Source: Nocardioides sp. IC4_145
GTDB taxonomy: Bacteria > Actinomycetota > Actinomycetes > Propionibacteriales > Nocardioidaceae
DNA: 64,000 nt
Direction of reading: 5' to 3'
Assembly (NCBI RefSeq): GCF_011250565.1
Contig: NZ_JAANMS010000002.1
Coordinates: 161,784-225,783, forward strand
Position numbers and translations under genes: made by a program. The notes under the pieces are model-generated. The model ran no database searches, was not told the DNA's origin, and saw only the letters and a list, made by a program, of their open reading frames with translations. This document shows, in pieces, positions 8,802-19,143 of this stretch (positions within the stretch are counted from its first letter, which is position 1; each line of letters starts with the position of its first letter).

Positions 8802-9356
8802 GTGTTCCCGGTCGGCGGCGTGGGCGTGATGCTCCTGGGCATCCTGCTGTCCGCGGGCGCCTGCCTGCTGCTCCACCTGGCGCTGCGCGGGCGGCTCGGG
8901 TCGTTCACGTCGGGCTCGGTCGCGGCGTTCCTGTGGTCGCTGACCATCATCGGCTTCATCACGCTCATCCCCGCCAACGGCGCGCCCGGGATCGTCCCCG
9001 CCGAGGGGCGGATGGAGACCTGCTCCTGGGACATCGGCGGCCCGGCGCCCGATGGGTTCTGGATCTTCTCCGGCGGCCAGCGGCTGCTCAACACGGTGGT
9101 GTTCGTGCCCTCGGGTGCGCTGCTGGTGCTCGCCGCGGCCCGGCGCACGCGCGGCGCGTTCCTGGCCGCGCCGATCGGGCTGGCGTTCCTGGCGGCGTAC
9201 TCCGTCGCCATCGAGGTCACCCAGCTCGTCCTGGCCCGCCTCGACCGCGCCTGCGACGTCACCGACGTCGTCGACAACGTGCTCGGTGCGGCGATCGGCG
9301 TCGGCATCGGGTTCCTGCTGGCGCTCGTCCTGCGGCCCTGGCGGCGGTCCGCCTAG
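8802..9356 (+). CDS. VanZ-family membrane protein
   Basis: Integral membrane protein of 184 residues with about five hydrophobic segments: a first one at about 5-25, then SGSVAAFLWSLTIIGFITLI, VVFVPSGALLVLAA, APIGLAFLAAYSVAIE and a last GAAIGVGIGFLLALVL. The NTVVFVPSG and AIEVTQ...RACDVTDVVDNVLGAAIG motifs are typical of VanZ-like proteins. VanZ is named for teicoplanin resistance, but most chromosomal homologues have no proven role. The start follows a leaderless hexamer. Its TAG stop (9354-9356) is part of the -10 of the next gene. Confidence 0.85.
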   Translation: MFPVGGVGVMLLGILLSAGACLLLHLALRGRLGSFTSGSVAAFLWSLTIIGFITLIPANGAPGIVPAEGRMETCSWDIGGPAPDGFWIFSGGQRLLNTVVFVPSGALLVLAAARRTRGAFLAAPIGLAFLAAYSVAIEVTQLVLARLDRACDVTDVVDNVLGAAIGVGIGFLLALVLRPWRRSA

Positions 9357-9359
9357 CCT
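9354..9359 (+). promoter_or_regulatory. Leaderless -10 hexamer (aminotransferase)
   Basis: TAGCCT, seven bases before the GTG at 9367. Its first three bases are the stop codon of the VanZ gene. Confidence 0.6.
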
Positions 9360-9366
9360 GACCCCC

Positions 9367-10437
9367 GTGAGCAGCCCGCAGCCCCGCCCGAACGTCGCCG
9401 ACATCCCGCCGTACGTCGCCGGGAAGCCGCCGACGGTGCGGCCGGGGATGGTGTCCTACAAGCTCTCCAGCAACGAGAACCCCTACCCGCCGCTGCCGGG
9501 CGTCGTCGAGGCCGTGCAGGACGCGGTCGGCCAGATGAACCGCTACCCCGACATGGGCTCGGCCTCCCTCTACGCCAAGCTCGCGGAGACCTTCGACGTG
9601 CCGGCCGACCACCTGTCGGTGGCGACGGGGTCGGTGGGGCTGATCTACCAGCTGGTGCAGGCCTTCTGCGACCCCGGCGACGAGGTCGTCTTCGCGTGGC
9701 GCTCCTTCGAGGCCTACCCGATCGCGGTGACGGCGGCCGGCGCGACCAGCGTGCGGGTGCCGGTGCTACCCGACGGCCGCCACGACCTCGATGCGATGGC
9801 GGCCGCGGTGACGGACCGCACCAGGATCGTGCTGGTCTGCACGCCGAACAACCCGACCGGGCCGGCGGTGACCCAGGCCGAGGTCGACGCGTTCCTCGCG
9901 AAGGTGCCGGAGCACGTGCTGGTCGTCGTGGACGAGGCCTACGTGGAGTTCGTGCGGATGGCCGACCCGGTCGACGGCATCGCGACGTACCGCCGCCACG
10001 CCAACGTCGTCCTCTCCCGCACCTTCTCCAAGGCCTACGGGCTCGCCGGCTTCCGCGTGGGGTACGCCGTGGGGCCGGCGCCGATCGCCGCCGCGCTGCG
10101 GGCGGTGTCCCTGCCGTTCGGGGTCTCGACGGTGGCGCAGGCCGCTGCGATCGCGAGCCTGGAACGCCGCGAGGAGCTGCTCGAGCGGGTGGAGGCGCTG
10201 GTCGCCGAGCGGACCCGCGTGGTCGACGGCCTGCGGGAGCGCGGGTGGGCGGTGCCGGAGGCGCAGGGCAACTTCGTCTGGTTCGGGCTGGGCGCGCGTA
10301 CGGCCGACTTCGCGCTGGCCGCGGACGAGCTCGGCATCGTCGTCCGCCCCTTCGCGGGGGAGGGTGCGCGGGTGTCGATCGGCGAGCCCGAGGCCAACGA
10401 CCGGCTCCTCGATCTCGCGACCACGTTCCCGCACTGA
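9367..10437 (+). CDS. pat: Aromatic amino acid / histidinol-phosphate-type aminotransferase
   Basis: PLP-dependent class I/II aminotransferase of 356 residues. It carries LSSNENPYPPLPG near the N-terminus, the CTPNNPTGP loop, VVVDEAYVEF, and the Schiff-base Lys in SRTFSKAYGLAGFRVGY, ending with a carboxylate-binding Arg region GEGARVSIG. The opening IPPYVAGK resembles the Pat (HisC2) branch that transaminates phenylalanine, tyrosine and related 2-oxoacids, rather than the his-operon HisC. No histidine genes are nearby, which supports Pat. The distinction is by motif only. Start set by the leaderless hexamer just upstream. Confidence 0.82.
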   Translation: MSSPQPRPNVADIPPYVAGKPPTVRPGMVSYKLSSNENPYPPLPGVVEAVQDAVGQMNRYPDMGSASLYAKLAETFDVPADHLSVATGSVGLIYQLVQAFCDPGDEVVFAWRSFEAYPIAVTAAGATSVRVPVLPDGRHDLDAMAAAVTDRTRIVLVCTPNNPTGPAVTQAEVDAFLAKVPEHVLVVVDEAYVEFVRMADPVDGIATYRRHANVVLSRTFSKAYGLAGFRVGYAVGPAPIAAALRAVSLPFGVSTVAQAAAIASLERREELLERVEALVAERTRVVDGLRERGWAVPEAQGNFVWFGLGARTADFALAADELGIVVRPFAGEGARVSIGEPEANDRLLDLATTFPH

Positions 10438-10515
10438 CACCATGGGGCCCACCATGGGACCCGCCCCACGCGTCGGTCCCGACGTGCGACACCGCAACCC
10501 GAACGGAACCACCTC

Positions 10516-12201
<1,686 letters not shown>

Positions 12202-12236
12202 CCCGGGCCCGAGCCGGGCCCGGGCCGGGCCCGGCG
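12202..12236. repeat. CCGGGCCC iterations after rnj
   Basis: Three to four tandem copies of a CCGGGCCC/GGGCCCGG unit directly after the rnj stop. The unit is self-complementary, so transcripts could fold into several alternative hairpins. It may act as an rnj terminator. There is no U-tract. Confidence 0.4.
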
Positions 12237-12263
12237 GGGGACGGCGCTGGTTGAGCCTTCACC

Positions 12264-12269
12264 TACGCT
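12264..12269 (+). promoter_or_regulatory. Leaderless -10 hexamer (GST-like gene)
   Basis: TACGCT, six bases before the ATG at 12276. Confidence 0.55.
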
Positions 12270-12275
12270 GGGGGA

Positions 12276-13298
12276 ATGGCGCCTGACGAGAACGACGCGG
12301 CCGACGACAAGCCGACGTACACCGAGAAGGGCAAGGCGTTCGACCGGGACATGTCCTACATCCCGGACCGGATCACCAAGGTCGTCGACGGCGCGCCCCG
12401 CCGACCCGAGCACGGCCCGGTCGAGGGTGAGCTGTGGCCGGTCGAGCCCGGCCGCTACCGCCTCGTCGCGGCCAAGGCCTGCCCGTGGGCGAATCGCTCG
12501 ATCATCGTGCGCCGCCTGCTCGGCCTCGAGGACGTCATCTCCCTCGGCATGCCCGGCCCGACGCACGACAAGCGCAGCTGGACCTTCGACCTCGACCCCG
12601 ACGGCAAGGACCCGGTGCTCGGGATCGAGCGGCTCCAGGAGGCCTACCTCACCCGCTTCCCCGACTACCCCAAGGGCATCACGGTGCCCGCGGTGGTCGA
12701 GGTCGAGAGCGGGAAGGTCGTGACCAACGACTTCCCGTGGATCACCCATGACCTGTTCTCCGAGTGGCGCGACCACCACCGCCCCGGTGCCCCCGACCTC
12801 TGGCCGGACGACGTCCGCGACGAGATGGAGGCCGTGATGAAGCGGATCTTCACCGAGGTCAACAACGGCGTCTACCGCTGCGGGTTCGCCGGCTCCCAGG
12901 AGGCGTACGACGACGCCTACGACCGGCTCTGGACCGCGATGGACTGGCTCGAGGAGCGCCTCGCCGACCGCCGCTTCCTCATGGGCGACACCGTCACCGA
13001 GGCCGACGTCCGGCTGTTCACGACGCTGGCCCGCTTCGACGCGGTCTACCACGGCCACTTCAAGTGCAACCGCAACAAGCTCAGCGAGATGCCGGTGCTG
13101 TGGGCCTATGCCCGCGACCTGTTCCAGATGCCGGGCTTCGGCGAGACGATCGACTTCGACCAGATCAAGGCGCACTACTACGTCGTCCACACCGACATCA
13201 ATCCCACCGGCATCGTGCCGAAGGGGCCCGACCCGGACGCGTGGCTGACCCCGCACGGCCGTGAGGCGCTCGGCGGGGAGCCGATCCGCCCCTGGTGA
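12276..13298 (+). CDS. Xi-class GST / glutathionyl-hydroquinone reductase family
   Basis: Thioredoxin-fold plus all-helical GST protein of 340 residues. The catalytic Cys69 lies in KACPWANRS, the CPWA motif of S-glutathionyl-hydroquinone reductases, which reductively remove a thiol conjugate from hydroquinones. The helical domain (about 175-320) has FLMGDTVTEADVRLFTTLARFD, and the conserved aromatic loop is at SYIPDRITKVV. Most actinobacteria make mycothiol instead of glutathione, so the physiological conjugate is probably mycothiolyl; this is inferred. It is a single gene between rnj and a cation efflux gene, with a leaderless start. Confidence 0.88.
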   Translation: MAPDENDAADDKPTYTEKGKAFDRDMSYIPDRITKVVDGAPRRPEHGPVEGELWPVEPGRYRLVAAKACPWANRSIIVRRLLGLEDVISLGMPGPTHDKRSWTFDLDPDGKDPVLGIERLQEAYLTRFPDYPKGITVPAVVEVESGKVVTNDFPWITHDLFSEWRDHHRPGAPDLWPDDVRDEMEAVMKRIFTEVNNGVYRCGFAGSQEAYDDAYDRLWTAMDWLEERLADRRFLMGDTVTEADVRLFTTLARFDAVYHGHFKCNRNKLSEMPVLWAYARDLFQMPGFGETIDFDQIKAHYYVVHTDINPTGIVPKGPDPDAWLTPHGREALGGEPIRPW

Positions 13299-13323
13299 CC
13301 GCCCGCGGGGCAGGATGAGCCCC

Positions 13324-14244
13324 GTGGGACACGGGCACGCGCACGCGGCCGGCCGGGCGGAGGACCGTCGCCGGCTGCGGGTCGTGCTCGCGATCACCGC
13401 GACCGTGCTGGTCGTCGAGCTGGTCGGGGCCTGGCTGACCGGGTCGCTCGCGCTGCTGGCCGACGCGGGCCACATGGCCACCGACGCGGCCGCCGTCCTG
13501 CTCGCGCTCGGGGCGTCGTACGTCGCGGCGCGCGGCGGCGGCCCGCGGTCGACGTTCGGGCTGCACCGCGCCGAGATCCTGGCGGCCCTCCTGAACGCGC
13601 TGGTGCTGCTCGGGGTCTGCGCCTACCTGGCCTACGCCGGCATCGCCCGGCTGCTCGACGACGGCGACAGCCACCTCGAGGCCGGGCCGATGGTCGCCTT
13701 CGCGGCGGTCGGCCTGGCCGCGAACCTCGTCGCCGTGCTGGTCCTGCGCGGCTCCACCAGCGGCTCGCTCAACATGCGCGGCGCGACCAACGAGGTCCTC
13801 GCCGACACCCTCGGCTCGGTGCTCGCCCTCCTCGCCGGCGTGGTGGCCTGGGCGACCGGGTTCGACCGGGCCGACCCGATCGCGTCGCTGCTCATCGCCG
13901 TCCTCATCGCCCCGCGGTCGTGGGTGCTGCTGCGCGACAGCGTCGTGGTGCTGCTCGAGTTCGCGCCGGCCGGGCTCGACCTCGACGACGTGCGCCACCA
14001 CCTCGGCCACGTGCCCGGCGTCGTCGACGTCCACGACCTGCACGCCTGGACGATCACCAGCGGCATCCCCAGCCTCTCGGCCCACGTGACCGTCACCGAC
14101 GAGGCGCTCGCGGCGCGCGGCGTCGGGGCGGTGCTCGACGACCTGTGCGCCTGCATGAGCGAGCACTTCGACGTCCGCCACGCGACGTTCCAGGTCGAGC
14201 CGGTCTCCCACGGCGCGCACGAGGACCTCGGCGAGGTGCACTGA
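13324..14244 (+). CDS. Cation diffusion facilitator (CzcD-like) metal efflux protein
   Basis: Inner-membrane metal/proton antiporter of 306 residues that exports Zn2+ or a similar divalent cation. It has a His-rich N-terminus (GHGHAHAAG) and six transmembrane helices at about 18-215. The metal-site motif ADAGHMATDAAAVLLAL is in helix 2, the second site near TNEVLADTLGSVLALLAG in helix 5. A cytoplasmic C-terminal domain (about 215-300) contains VVDVHDLHAWTITSG. The GTG at 13324 is preferred because CAGGAT ends seven bases before it. An ATG at 13315, three codons earlier and overlapping that hexamer, is the alternative. Metal specificity is unproven. Confidence 0.9.
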   Translation: MGHGHAHAAGRAEDRRRLRVVLAITATVLVVELVGAWLTGSLALLADAGHMATDAAAVLLALGASYVAARGGGPRSTFGLHRAEILAALLNALVLLGVCAYLAYAGIARLLDDGDSHLEAGPMVAFAAVGLAANLVAVLVLRGSTSGSLNMRGATNEVLADTLGSVLALLAGVVAWATGFDRADPIASLLIAVLIAPRSWVLLRDSVVVLLEFAPAGLDLDDVRHHLGHVPGVVDVHDLHAWTITSGIPSLSAHVTVTDEALAARGVGAVLDDLCACMSEHFDVRHATFQVEPVSHGAHEDLGEVH

Positions 14245-14320
14245 GGCCGGCGCCCGCGGGCGGCCCGGTTCACCCCGTCGGGGGCGTCTGGGACGCGCCT
14301 ACGGTGGACAACGGGGACCC

Positions 14321-14836
14321 ATGACCTCCACGCACGCGCACGCGCACCCCGTCGGCCGACTCGTCGACGGCTACGACCCCGACGGGGAGGTCGCCCTCGG
14401 CGGGTACGCCGGGAGCCTGACGACCTACGGCCTCGTCCTTGCCGGCATCGCCGCCGCCGGCTCGGCCTCGGGCCACCAGCTCGTCGAGCGCTACGACCTG
14501 GCCGACATCGCACTGGGCGGCCTGGCGGTCCACAAGTTCACCCGGCTGGTCTCGAAGTCGTCGGTGGCCGCGCCGGTGCGCGCGCCGTTCACGGAGTTCG
14601 AGGGCGCCGCGGGCTCGGGGGAGCACGTCGAGAAGGCGCGGGAGGACGGTGGCATCCGCAGCACGGTCGGCAAGCTGATCACCTGCCCGTTCTGCCTCGG
14701 CGTCTGGATCGGCACCGCCTACATCGCGGCGCTCAACCTCGCCCCGCGCCCGGCCCGCACCTGGGCCGCGCTCTTCGCCGTCACCGCCCTCTCCGACTCG
14801 CTCCAGCACGTCTACGCGCGGCTGCGCGGCGACTGA
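14321..14836 (+). CDS. DUF1360 membrane protein
   Basis: Protein of 171 residues with the DUF1360 pattern HKFTRLVSK...PVRAPFTEFEG...LITCPFCLGVWIG. It has a His-rich start, hydrophobic helices at about 31-48 and 126-144, and a CPFC motif whose two cysteines are conserved in the family. Function is unknown; some members sit beside sporulation or envelope genes, but nothing here narrows it. The preceding hexamer TACGGT is 15 bases upstream, so a short leader is likely. It converges with the SRPBCC gene across a 29-base gap that contains a hairpin. Confidence 0.75.
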   Translation: MTSTHAHAHPVGRLVDGYDPDGEVALGGYAGSLTTYGLVLAGIAAAGSASGHQLVERYDLADIALGGLAVHKFTRLVSKSSVAAPVRAPFTEFEGAAGSGEHVEKAREDGGIRSTVGKLITCPFCLGVWIGTAYIAALNLAPRPARTWAALFAVTALSDSLQHVYARLRGD

Positions 14837-14846
14837 GCCGGGCCCA

Positions 14847-14862
14847 GCCGGCGCACGCCGGC
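14847..14862. terminator. Bidirectional hairpin between convergent genes
   Basis: GCCGGCG-ca-CGCCGGC, seven-base arms, in the 29-base gap between the DUF1360 and SRPBCC stop codons. No U-tract. Confidence 0.5.
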
Positions 14863-14865
14863 GGG

Positions 14866-15339
14866 TCAGCCGGCGTCGGCCTCGGCGGCCGCCTTGAGCT
14901 TGGGCAGGGTGCCCTCGATGCCGCGGCGGTTCTTCTCCGGGACCCCGAGCCGGCGGAGCACGGTCTGGCCGAGGCCGGGGTAGTACGTCGCGTCCCAGGT
15001 CTCGGTGACGCGGGTGCCCGGGGTGCCGGCGAGGTCGACCGGCTCGAGCTCGTAGCGCCAGCGGTGCGGGCCGAGGTGCTTCCAGGCGATCAGCCGGCCC
15101 TCCTCGAACTCCACGACCTTGTTGCGGATGCGGTACGGCGCACCCATCTTCATGCTCATCCCGAACGTCGAGCCGAGCCCGAGCCGCTCCGGGCCGGAGA
15201 TCGAGTCGCGCACCGTGCCTGAGCCGTCGATCCGCGGGTGCTGTCGCGGGTCGACCAGGATCGCGAAGACCGCCTCGGGTGGGGCGGCGATGAGCTCGGT
15301 GGCGGAGACGCGCATGTCGGTGTCGGCATCGGTGCTCAT
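14866..15339 (-). CDS. SRPBCC (polyketide cyclase-like) protein
   Basis: Single-domain START/Bet v1-fold protein of 157 residues that should bind a hydrophobic ligand in its cavity. It shows the usual opening VSATELIAAPPEAVFAIL, then DPRQHPRIDG and a C-terminal long helix with RRGIEGTLPKLKAAAE. The ligand is unknown and it has no functional neighbour. The start is fixed by TACGTT six bases before the ATG (15346-15351). It is divergent from the 2-oxoacid dehydrogenase operon across about 190 bases (15340-15530). That gap also has a 5-base dyad ACCAC-gcat-GTGGT near 15416-15430. Confidence 0.75.
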   Translation of the reverse strand: MSTDADTDMRVSATELIAAPPEAVFAILVDPRQHPRIDGSGTVRDSISGPERLGLGSTFGMSMKMGAPYRIRNKVVEFEEGRLIAWKHLGPHRWRYELEPVDLAGTPGTRVTETWDATYYPGLGQTVLRRLGVPEKNRRGIEGTLPKLKAAAEADAG

Positions 15340-15345
15340 GGCCCG

Positions 15346-15351
15346 AACGTA
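15346..15351 (-). promoter_or_regulatory. Leaderless -10 hexamer (SRPBCC gene)
   Basis: TACGTT on the minus strand, six bases before the ATG at 15339. Confidence 0.55.
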
Positions 15352-15530
15352 GCCGGGAGCGCCAGCAGGGCGACCGGGTTGGCGCGGCGGCGGCCGCCCC
15401 CGGTACCTTCGGTCCCACCACGCATGTGGTCCCGGTCACAAGGCGCACCACCCCCGCGCCCGAGCGTCCGGGGACCCACCGCCCGGCGACCGGAGACCCC
15501 GGAGGCCGGTGACCACGAAGGAGTGCGCCC

Positions 15531-16697
15531 GTGAGCCAGACGTCCGGATTCGGCCCCGACCTCGCGGAGGTGTTCGGCCCCTCCCAGCAGGACGGCGGGC
15601 CCGAGCTCGTCCAGCTGCTGACGCCCGAGGGCGAGCGCGTCCACAACCTCCCCCCTGAATTTGCACAGTTCGACCTCGACTTCTCCGCCGAGCAGCTGCG
15701 CGGCTTCTACCGCGACATGGTGCTGACCCGGCGGATCGACACCGAGGCCACCGCCCTGCAGCGCCACGGCGAGCTCGGCATCTGGGCCCAGCTGCTCGGC
15801 CAGGAGGCCGCGCAGGTCGGCGCCGGCCGCGCGCTGCGCCCGCAGGACCACGTCTTCCCGACCTACCGCGAGCACGGCGTCGCGTGGTGCCGCGGGCTCG
15901 ACCCCCTCCGGCTGCTCGGCCTCTTCCGCGGTGTCGACCAGGGCTCGTGGGACCCCGAGGAGTTCCACTTCGGGCTCTACACGATCGTCATCGGCGCGCA
16001 GACGCTCCACGCGACCGGCTACGCGATGGGCATGCAGCGCGACGGCGTCGTCGGCACCGGCGACCCCGACCGGGACGCCGCGGTCGTCGCGCACTTCGGC
16101 GACGGCGCCAGCAGCCAGGGCGACGTCAACGAAGCGTTCATCTTCGCGGCGTCGTACAACGCGCCGGTCGTCTTCTTCTGCCAGAACAACCAGTGGGCCA
16201 TCTCCGAGCCGATCGAGCGGCAGACGCGGATCCCGCTCTACCAGCGCGCGCTCGGGTTCGGCTTCCCCGGCGTGCGGGTCGACGGCAACGACGTGCTCGC
16301 GACGTACGCCGTGACGCAGGCGGCGCTGCAGCGTGCGCGCGACGGCCAGGGCCCGACGTTCGTGGAGGCCTACACCTATCGGATGGGCGCGCACACCACG
16401 ACCGACGACCCGACCCGCTACCGGCTCTCCGACGACGTGGAGCACTGGAAGCTCAAGGACCCGATCGCGCGGCTGGAGGTCTACCTCAAGCGCAACGGCC
16501 TCGCGGAGGGCTCGTTCTTCGGCGACATCAAGGACGAGGCCGACCAGCTCGGCGCGACGCTGCGCGAGGGCTGCAAGGCGATGCCGGACCCGCGGCCGTT
16601 GAGCATGTTCGACCACGTCTACGCGGAGCTGACCGACGAGCTCGCCGCCCAGCGCGACGGGTTCGCGGCGTACCTCGCCCAGTTCGAGGAGGCCTGA
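15531..16697 (+). CDS. bkdA: 2-oxoacid (branched-chain) dehydrogenase E1 alpha
   Basis: Thiamine-diphosphate-dependent decarboxylase subunit of 388 residues. With the E1 beta and E2 genes downstream it forms the dehydrogenase complex that turns 2-oxoacids into acyl-CoA. The ThDP/Mg motif is GDGASSQGDVNEAF...CQNNQWAIS, and the E1 alpha phosphorylation-loop region YRMGAHTTTDDPTRYR is present. Length fits actinobacterial E1 alpha. The GTG at 15531 follows GAAGGAG at 15517-15523, one of few strong ribosome sites here. Branched-chain specificity is more likely than pyruvate because of the separate alpha/beta subunits and the ETAKS lipoyl site of the E2; this is inferred. Confidence 0.88.
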   Translation: MSQTSGFGPDLAEVFGPSQQDGGPELVQLLTPEGERVHNLPPEFAQFDLDFSAEQLRGFYRDMVLTRRIDTEATALQRHGELGIWAQLLGQEAAQVGAGRALRPQDHVFPTYREHGVAWCRGLDPLRLLGLFRGVDQGSWDPEEFHFGLYTIVIGAQTLHATGYAMGMQRDGVVGTGDPDRDAAVVAHFGDGASSQGDVNEAFIFAASYNAPVVFFCQNNQWAISEPIERQTRIPLYQRALGFGFPGVRVDGNDVLATYAVTQAALQRARDGQGPTFVEAYTYRMGAHTTTDDPTRYRLSDDVEHWKLKDPIARLEVYLKRNGLAEGSFFGDIKDEADQLGATLREGCKAMPDPRPLSMFDHVYAELTDELAAQRDGFAAYLAQFEEA

Positions 16698-16698
16698 G

Positions 16699-17703
16699 AT
16701 GAGCGCAGCGACCAGCACCCAGGGCGGCCAGAAGGTCACCCTCGCCAAGGCCCTCAACATGAGCCTGCGCGCCGCGATGGAGCACGACGACAAGGTCCTG
16801 GTCATGGGCGAGGACGTCGGCAAGCTCGGCGGCGTCTTCCGGATCACCGACGGGCTGCAGAAGGACTTCGGCGAGGACCGCGTCATCGACTCCCCGCTCG
16901 CGGAGTCCGGCATCGTCGGCACCGCCGTCGGTCTGGCGCTGCGCGGCTACCGGCCCGTGGTGGAGATCCAGTTCGACGGGTTCGTCTACCCCGCCTACGA
17001 CCAGATCGTCTGCCAGGTCGCGAAGATGCACTTCCGCAGCCAGGGCCGCTCGAAGATGCCGATGGTCATCCGGATCCCGTTCGGCGGCGGCATCGGCGCG
17101 GTCGAGCACCACAGCGAGTCGCCCGAGGCGCAGTTCGCGCACACCCCGGGCCTCAAGGTGGTGGCCTGCTCGAACCCCGTCGACGGCTACTGGATGCTCC
17201 AGCAGGCCATCGCCTGCGACGACCCCGTGATCTTCCTCGAGCCCAAGCGGCAGTACCACGCCGACAAGGCCGACCTCGACGTCGACGCCACCCCCGAGCC
17301 GCTCTTCAGCTCCCGGGTCGTCCGCCGCGGCACCGACGTGACGGTGCTGGCCTACGGGCCGACGGTCAAGACCGCGCTCAAGGCGGCCGAGGCCGCCTCC
17401 AACGAGGGCCGCTCGCTCGAGGTCATCGACCTGCGCACGCTCTCGCCGCTGGACATGGGGCCGGTCTACGAGTCGGTGCGCCGCACCGGCCGCGCCGTCG
17501 TCTGCCACGAGGCGCACGTCAACCTCGGCATGGGCGCGGAGCTCGCCGCCCGGATCGCCGAGGAGTGCTTCTACTCCCTCGAGGCGCCGGTGCTGCGGGT
17601 CGGCGGGTTCGACACGCCGTACCCGCCCTCGCGCATCGAGGAGGACTTCCTGCCCGACCTCGACCGCGTCCTCGACGCCGTCGACCGCTCGCTCGCGATC
17701 TGA
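16699..17703 (+). CDS. bkdB: 2-oxoacid (branched-chain) dehydrogenase E1 beta
   Basis: Second subunit of the E1 heterotetramer, 334 residues. It carries the N-terminal ThDP-binding half (VMGEDVGKLGGVFRIT, SPLAESGIVGTAVGLAL) with the catalytic Glu in MGEDVG, and a C-terminal transketolase domain (about 200-330, EVIDLRTLSPLDM, VVCHEAHVNLGMGAE). It begins one base after the E1 alpha stop and is followed by E2 after nine bases, so the three are one operon. No frame interruption was seen. Confidence 0.9.
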   Translation: MSAATSTQGGQKVTLAKALNMSLRAAMEHDDKVLVMGEDVGKLGGVFRITDGLQKDFGEDRVIDSPLAESGIVGTAVGLALRGYRPVVEIQFDGFVYPAYDQIVCQVAKMHFRSQGRSKMPMVIRIPFGGGIGAVEHHSESPEAQFAHTPGLKVVACSNPVDGYWMLQQAIACDDPVIFLEPKRQYHADKADLDVDATPEPLFSSRVVRRGTDVTVLAYGPTVKTALKAAEAASNEGRSLEVIDLRTLSPLDMGPVYESVRRTGRAVVCHEAHVNLGMGAELAARIAEECFYSLEAPVLRVGGFDTPYPPSRIEEDFLPDLDRVLDAVDRSLAI

Positions 17704-17712
17704 GGAGGACGC

Positions 17713-19143
17713 ATGCCCGAGTACCTCCTGCCCGACGTCGGCGAGGGCCTGACCGAGGCCGAGATCGTCTCCTGGAAGGTCAAGGTCGGCGACGTCATCG
17801 ACGTCAACGACGTGGTCGTCGAGATCGAGACCGCCAAGTCCCTGGTCGAGCTGCCGTCGCCGTACGCCGGCACCGTCACCGGCCTGCTCGTCCCCGAGGG
17901 CGAGACCGTGCCGGTCGGCACGCCGATCATCGTCATCGGTGACCCCTCCGAGCCGCTGCCCGACGCGGGCACCGGCCCCGGCGACATGGTCATCGACCTC
18001 TCCAACCCCGCGGCCAGCGGCAGCGGCGAGGGGGAGAGCCTCGTCGGTCGGATGAAGGCCGACCGCGGCCCGATGCGCCGCCCGCGCAAGGGGTCGGCCT
18101 CGCCGTCGACCGAGTCCGCCGCGGCGACGCAGATGCAGGTCCAGGGTGCGTTCGCCCCCGGCGGCGCCCAGTCCGACCCGGTCGTCGAGGCCGACGAGCC
18201 GGCCGTCCCGGCCACGCCCGCCCCTCCCCTCCCGGCCGACGAGCGGGTGCTCGCCAAGCCGCCGGTCCGCAAGCTGGCCAAGGAGCTCGGCGTCGACCTG
18301 GCCTCCTGCACCGCCTCCGGCCCGTACGGCACCGTCACCCGCGACGACGTCCTCGCCCAGGGCCGGCTGTCCGAGCACCGGCCGGTCGAGGAAGGCGCGC
18401 TGGCGCCTGTCTCGAGACCTGCCGCGCGACCTGCCGGCACCCGCGAGACCCGCGAACCCATCAAGGGCGTGCGCAAGATGATGGGCGCGGCGATGGTGGA
18501 GTCGGCGTTCACGATCCCGCACGTCACGGAGTGGGTGACGCTCGACGTCACCCGCACGACCGAGCTGGTCGAGCGGCTCAGGGACCACCGCGAGCTGCGC
18601 GACGTGAAGGTGTCCCCGCTGCTGGTCATCGTCCGCGCGGTGCTGCTGGCGATGCGGCGCACGCCGGAGATCAACTCCCTGTGGGACGAGGCGGCGGGCG
18701 AGGTGGTGCTCAAGCACTACGTCAACCTCGGCATCGCCGCGGCCACCCCGCGCGGGCTGGTCGTGCCGAACGTCAAGGACGCCCAGGACCTCACCCTGCG
18801 CGAGCTGGCCGAGGCGCTGGGCCAGCTCACCGCGACCGCGCGCGAGGGCCGGACGCAGCCGGCGGAGATGAGCGGCGGGACGTTCACGATCACCAACGTC
18901 GGCGTCTTCGGCGTCGACGCGGGCACGCCGATCATCAACCCGGGTGAGTCGGCGATCCTGTGCGTCGGCGCGATCTCCAAGCGGCCCTGGGTCGACGAGG
19001 TCACCGGCGAGATCGTCGCCCGCGACGTGACGACGTTGGCGCTGTCCTTCGACCACCGCCACATCGACGGGGAGAAGGGCTCGCGGTTCCTCGCCGACGT
19101 CGCCTCGATCCTCCGCGACCCGGCCTCGGCGCTGCTCTTCTAG
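17713..19143 (+). CDS. bkdC: 2-oxoacid dehydrogenase E2 (dihydrolipoamide acyltransferase)
   Basis: Core acyltransferase of 476 residues. A single lipoyl domain at 1-78 carries Lys42 in IETAKSLVELP. It is followed by a Pro/Ala-rich flexible linker, then a peripheral subunit-binding domain at about 176-215 (KPPVRKLAKELGVDL...VTRDDVL), and a catalytic domain at about 250-476 with SFDHRHIDG (His at about 449). An RBS-like GAGGA precedes the ATG. No lpd (E3) gene lies in the operon, so lipoamide dehydrogenase must come from elsewhere. The TAG stop interlocks with the convergent M20 gene in a shared CTAG. Confidence 0.92.
   Translation: MPEYLLPDVGEGLTEAEIVSWKVKVGDVIDVNDVVVEIETAKSLVELPSPYAGTVTGLLVPEGETVPVGTPIIVIGDPSEPLPDAGTGPGDMVIDLSNPAASGSGEGESLVGRMKADRGPMRRPRKGSASPSTESAAATQMQVQGAFAPGGAQSDPVVEADEPAVPATPAPPLPADERVLAKPPVRKLAKELGVDLASCTASGPYGTVTRDDVLAQGRLSEHRPVEEGALAPVSRPAARPAGTRETREPIKGVRKMMGAAMVESAFTIPHVTEWVTLDVTRTTELVERLRDHRELRDVKVSPLLVIVRAVLLAMRRTPEINSLWDEAAGEVVLKHYVNLGIAAATPRGLVVPNVKDAQDLTLRELAEALGQLTATAREGRTQPAEMSGGTFTITNVGVFGVDAGTPIINPGESAILCVGAISKRPWVDEVTGEIVARDVTTLALSFDHRHIDGEKGSRFLADVASILRDPASALLF

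Noticed and set aside
15340..15530. Possible riboswitch or attenuator before the 2-oxoacid dehydrogenase operon
   Set aside because: Only a 5-base dyad and a distant 6-base complement; no known fold and no leader peptide.
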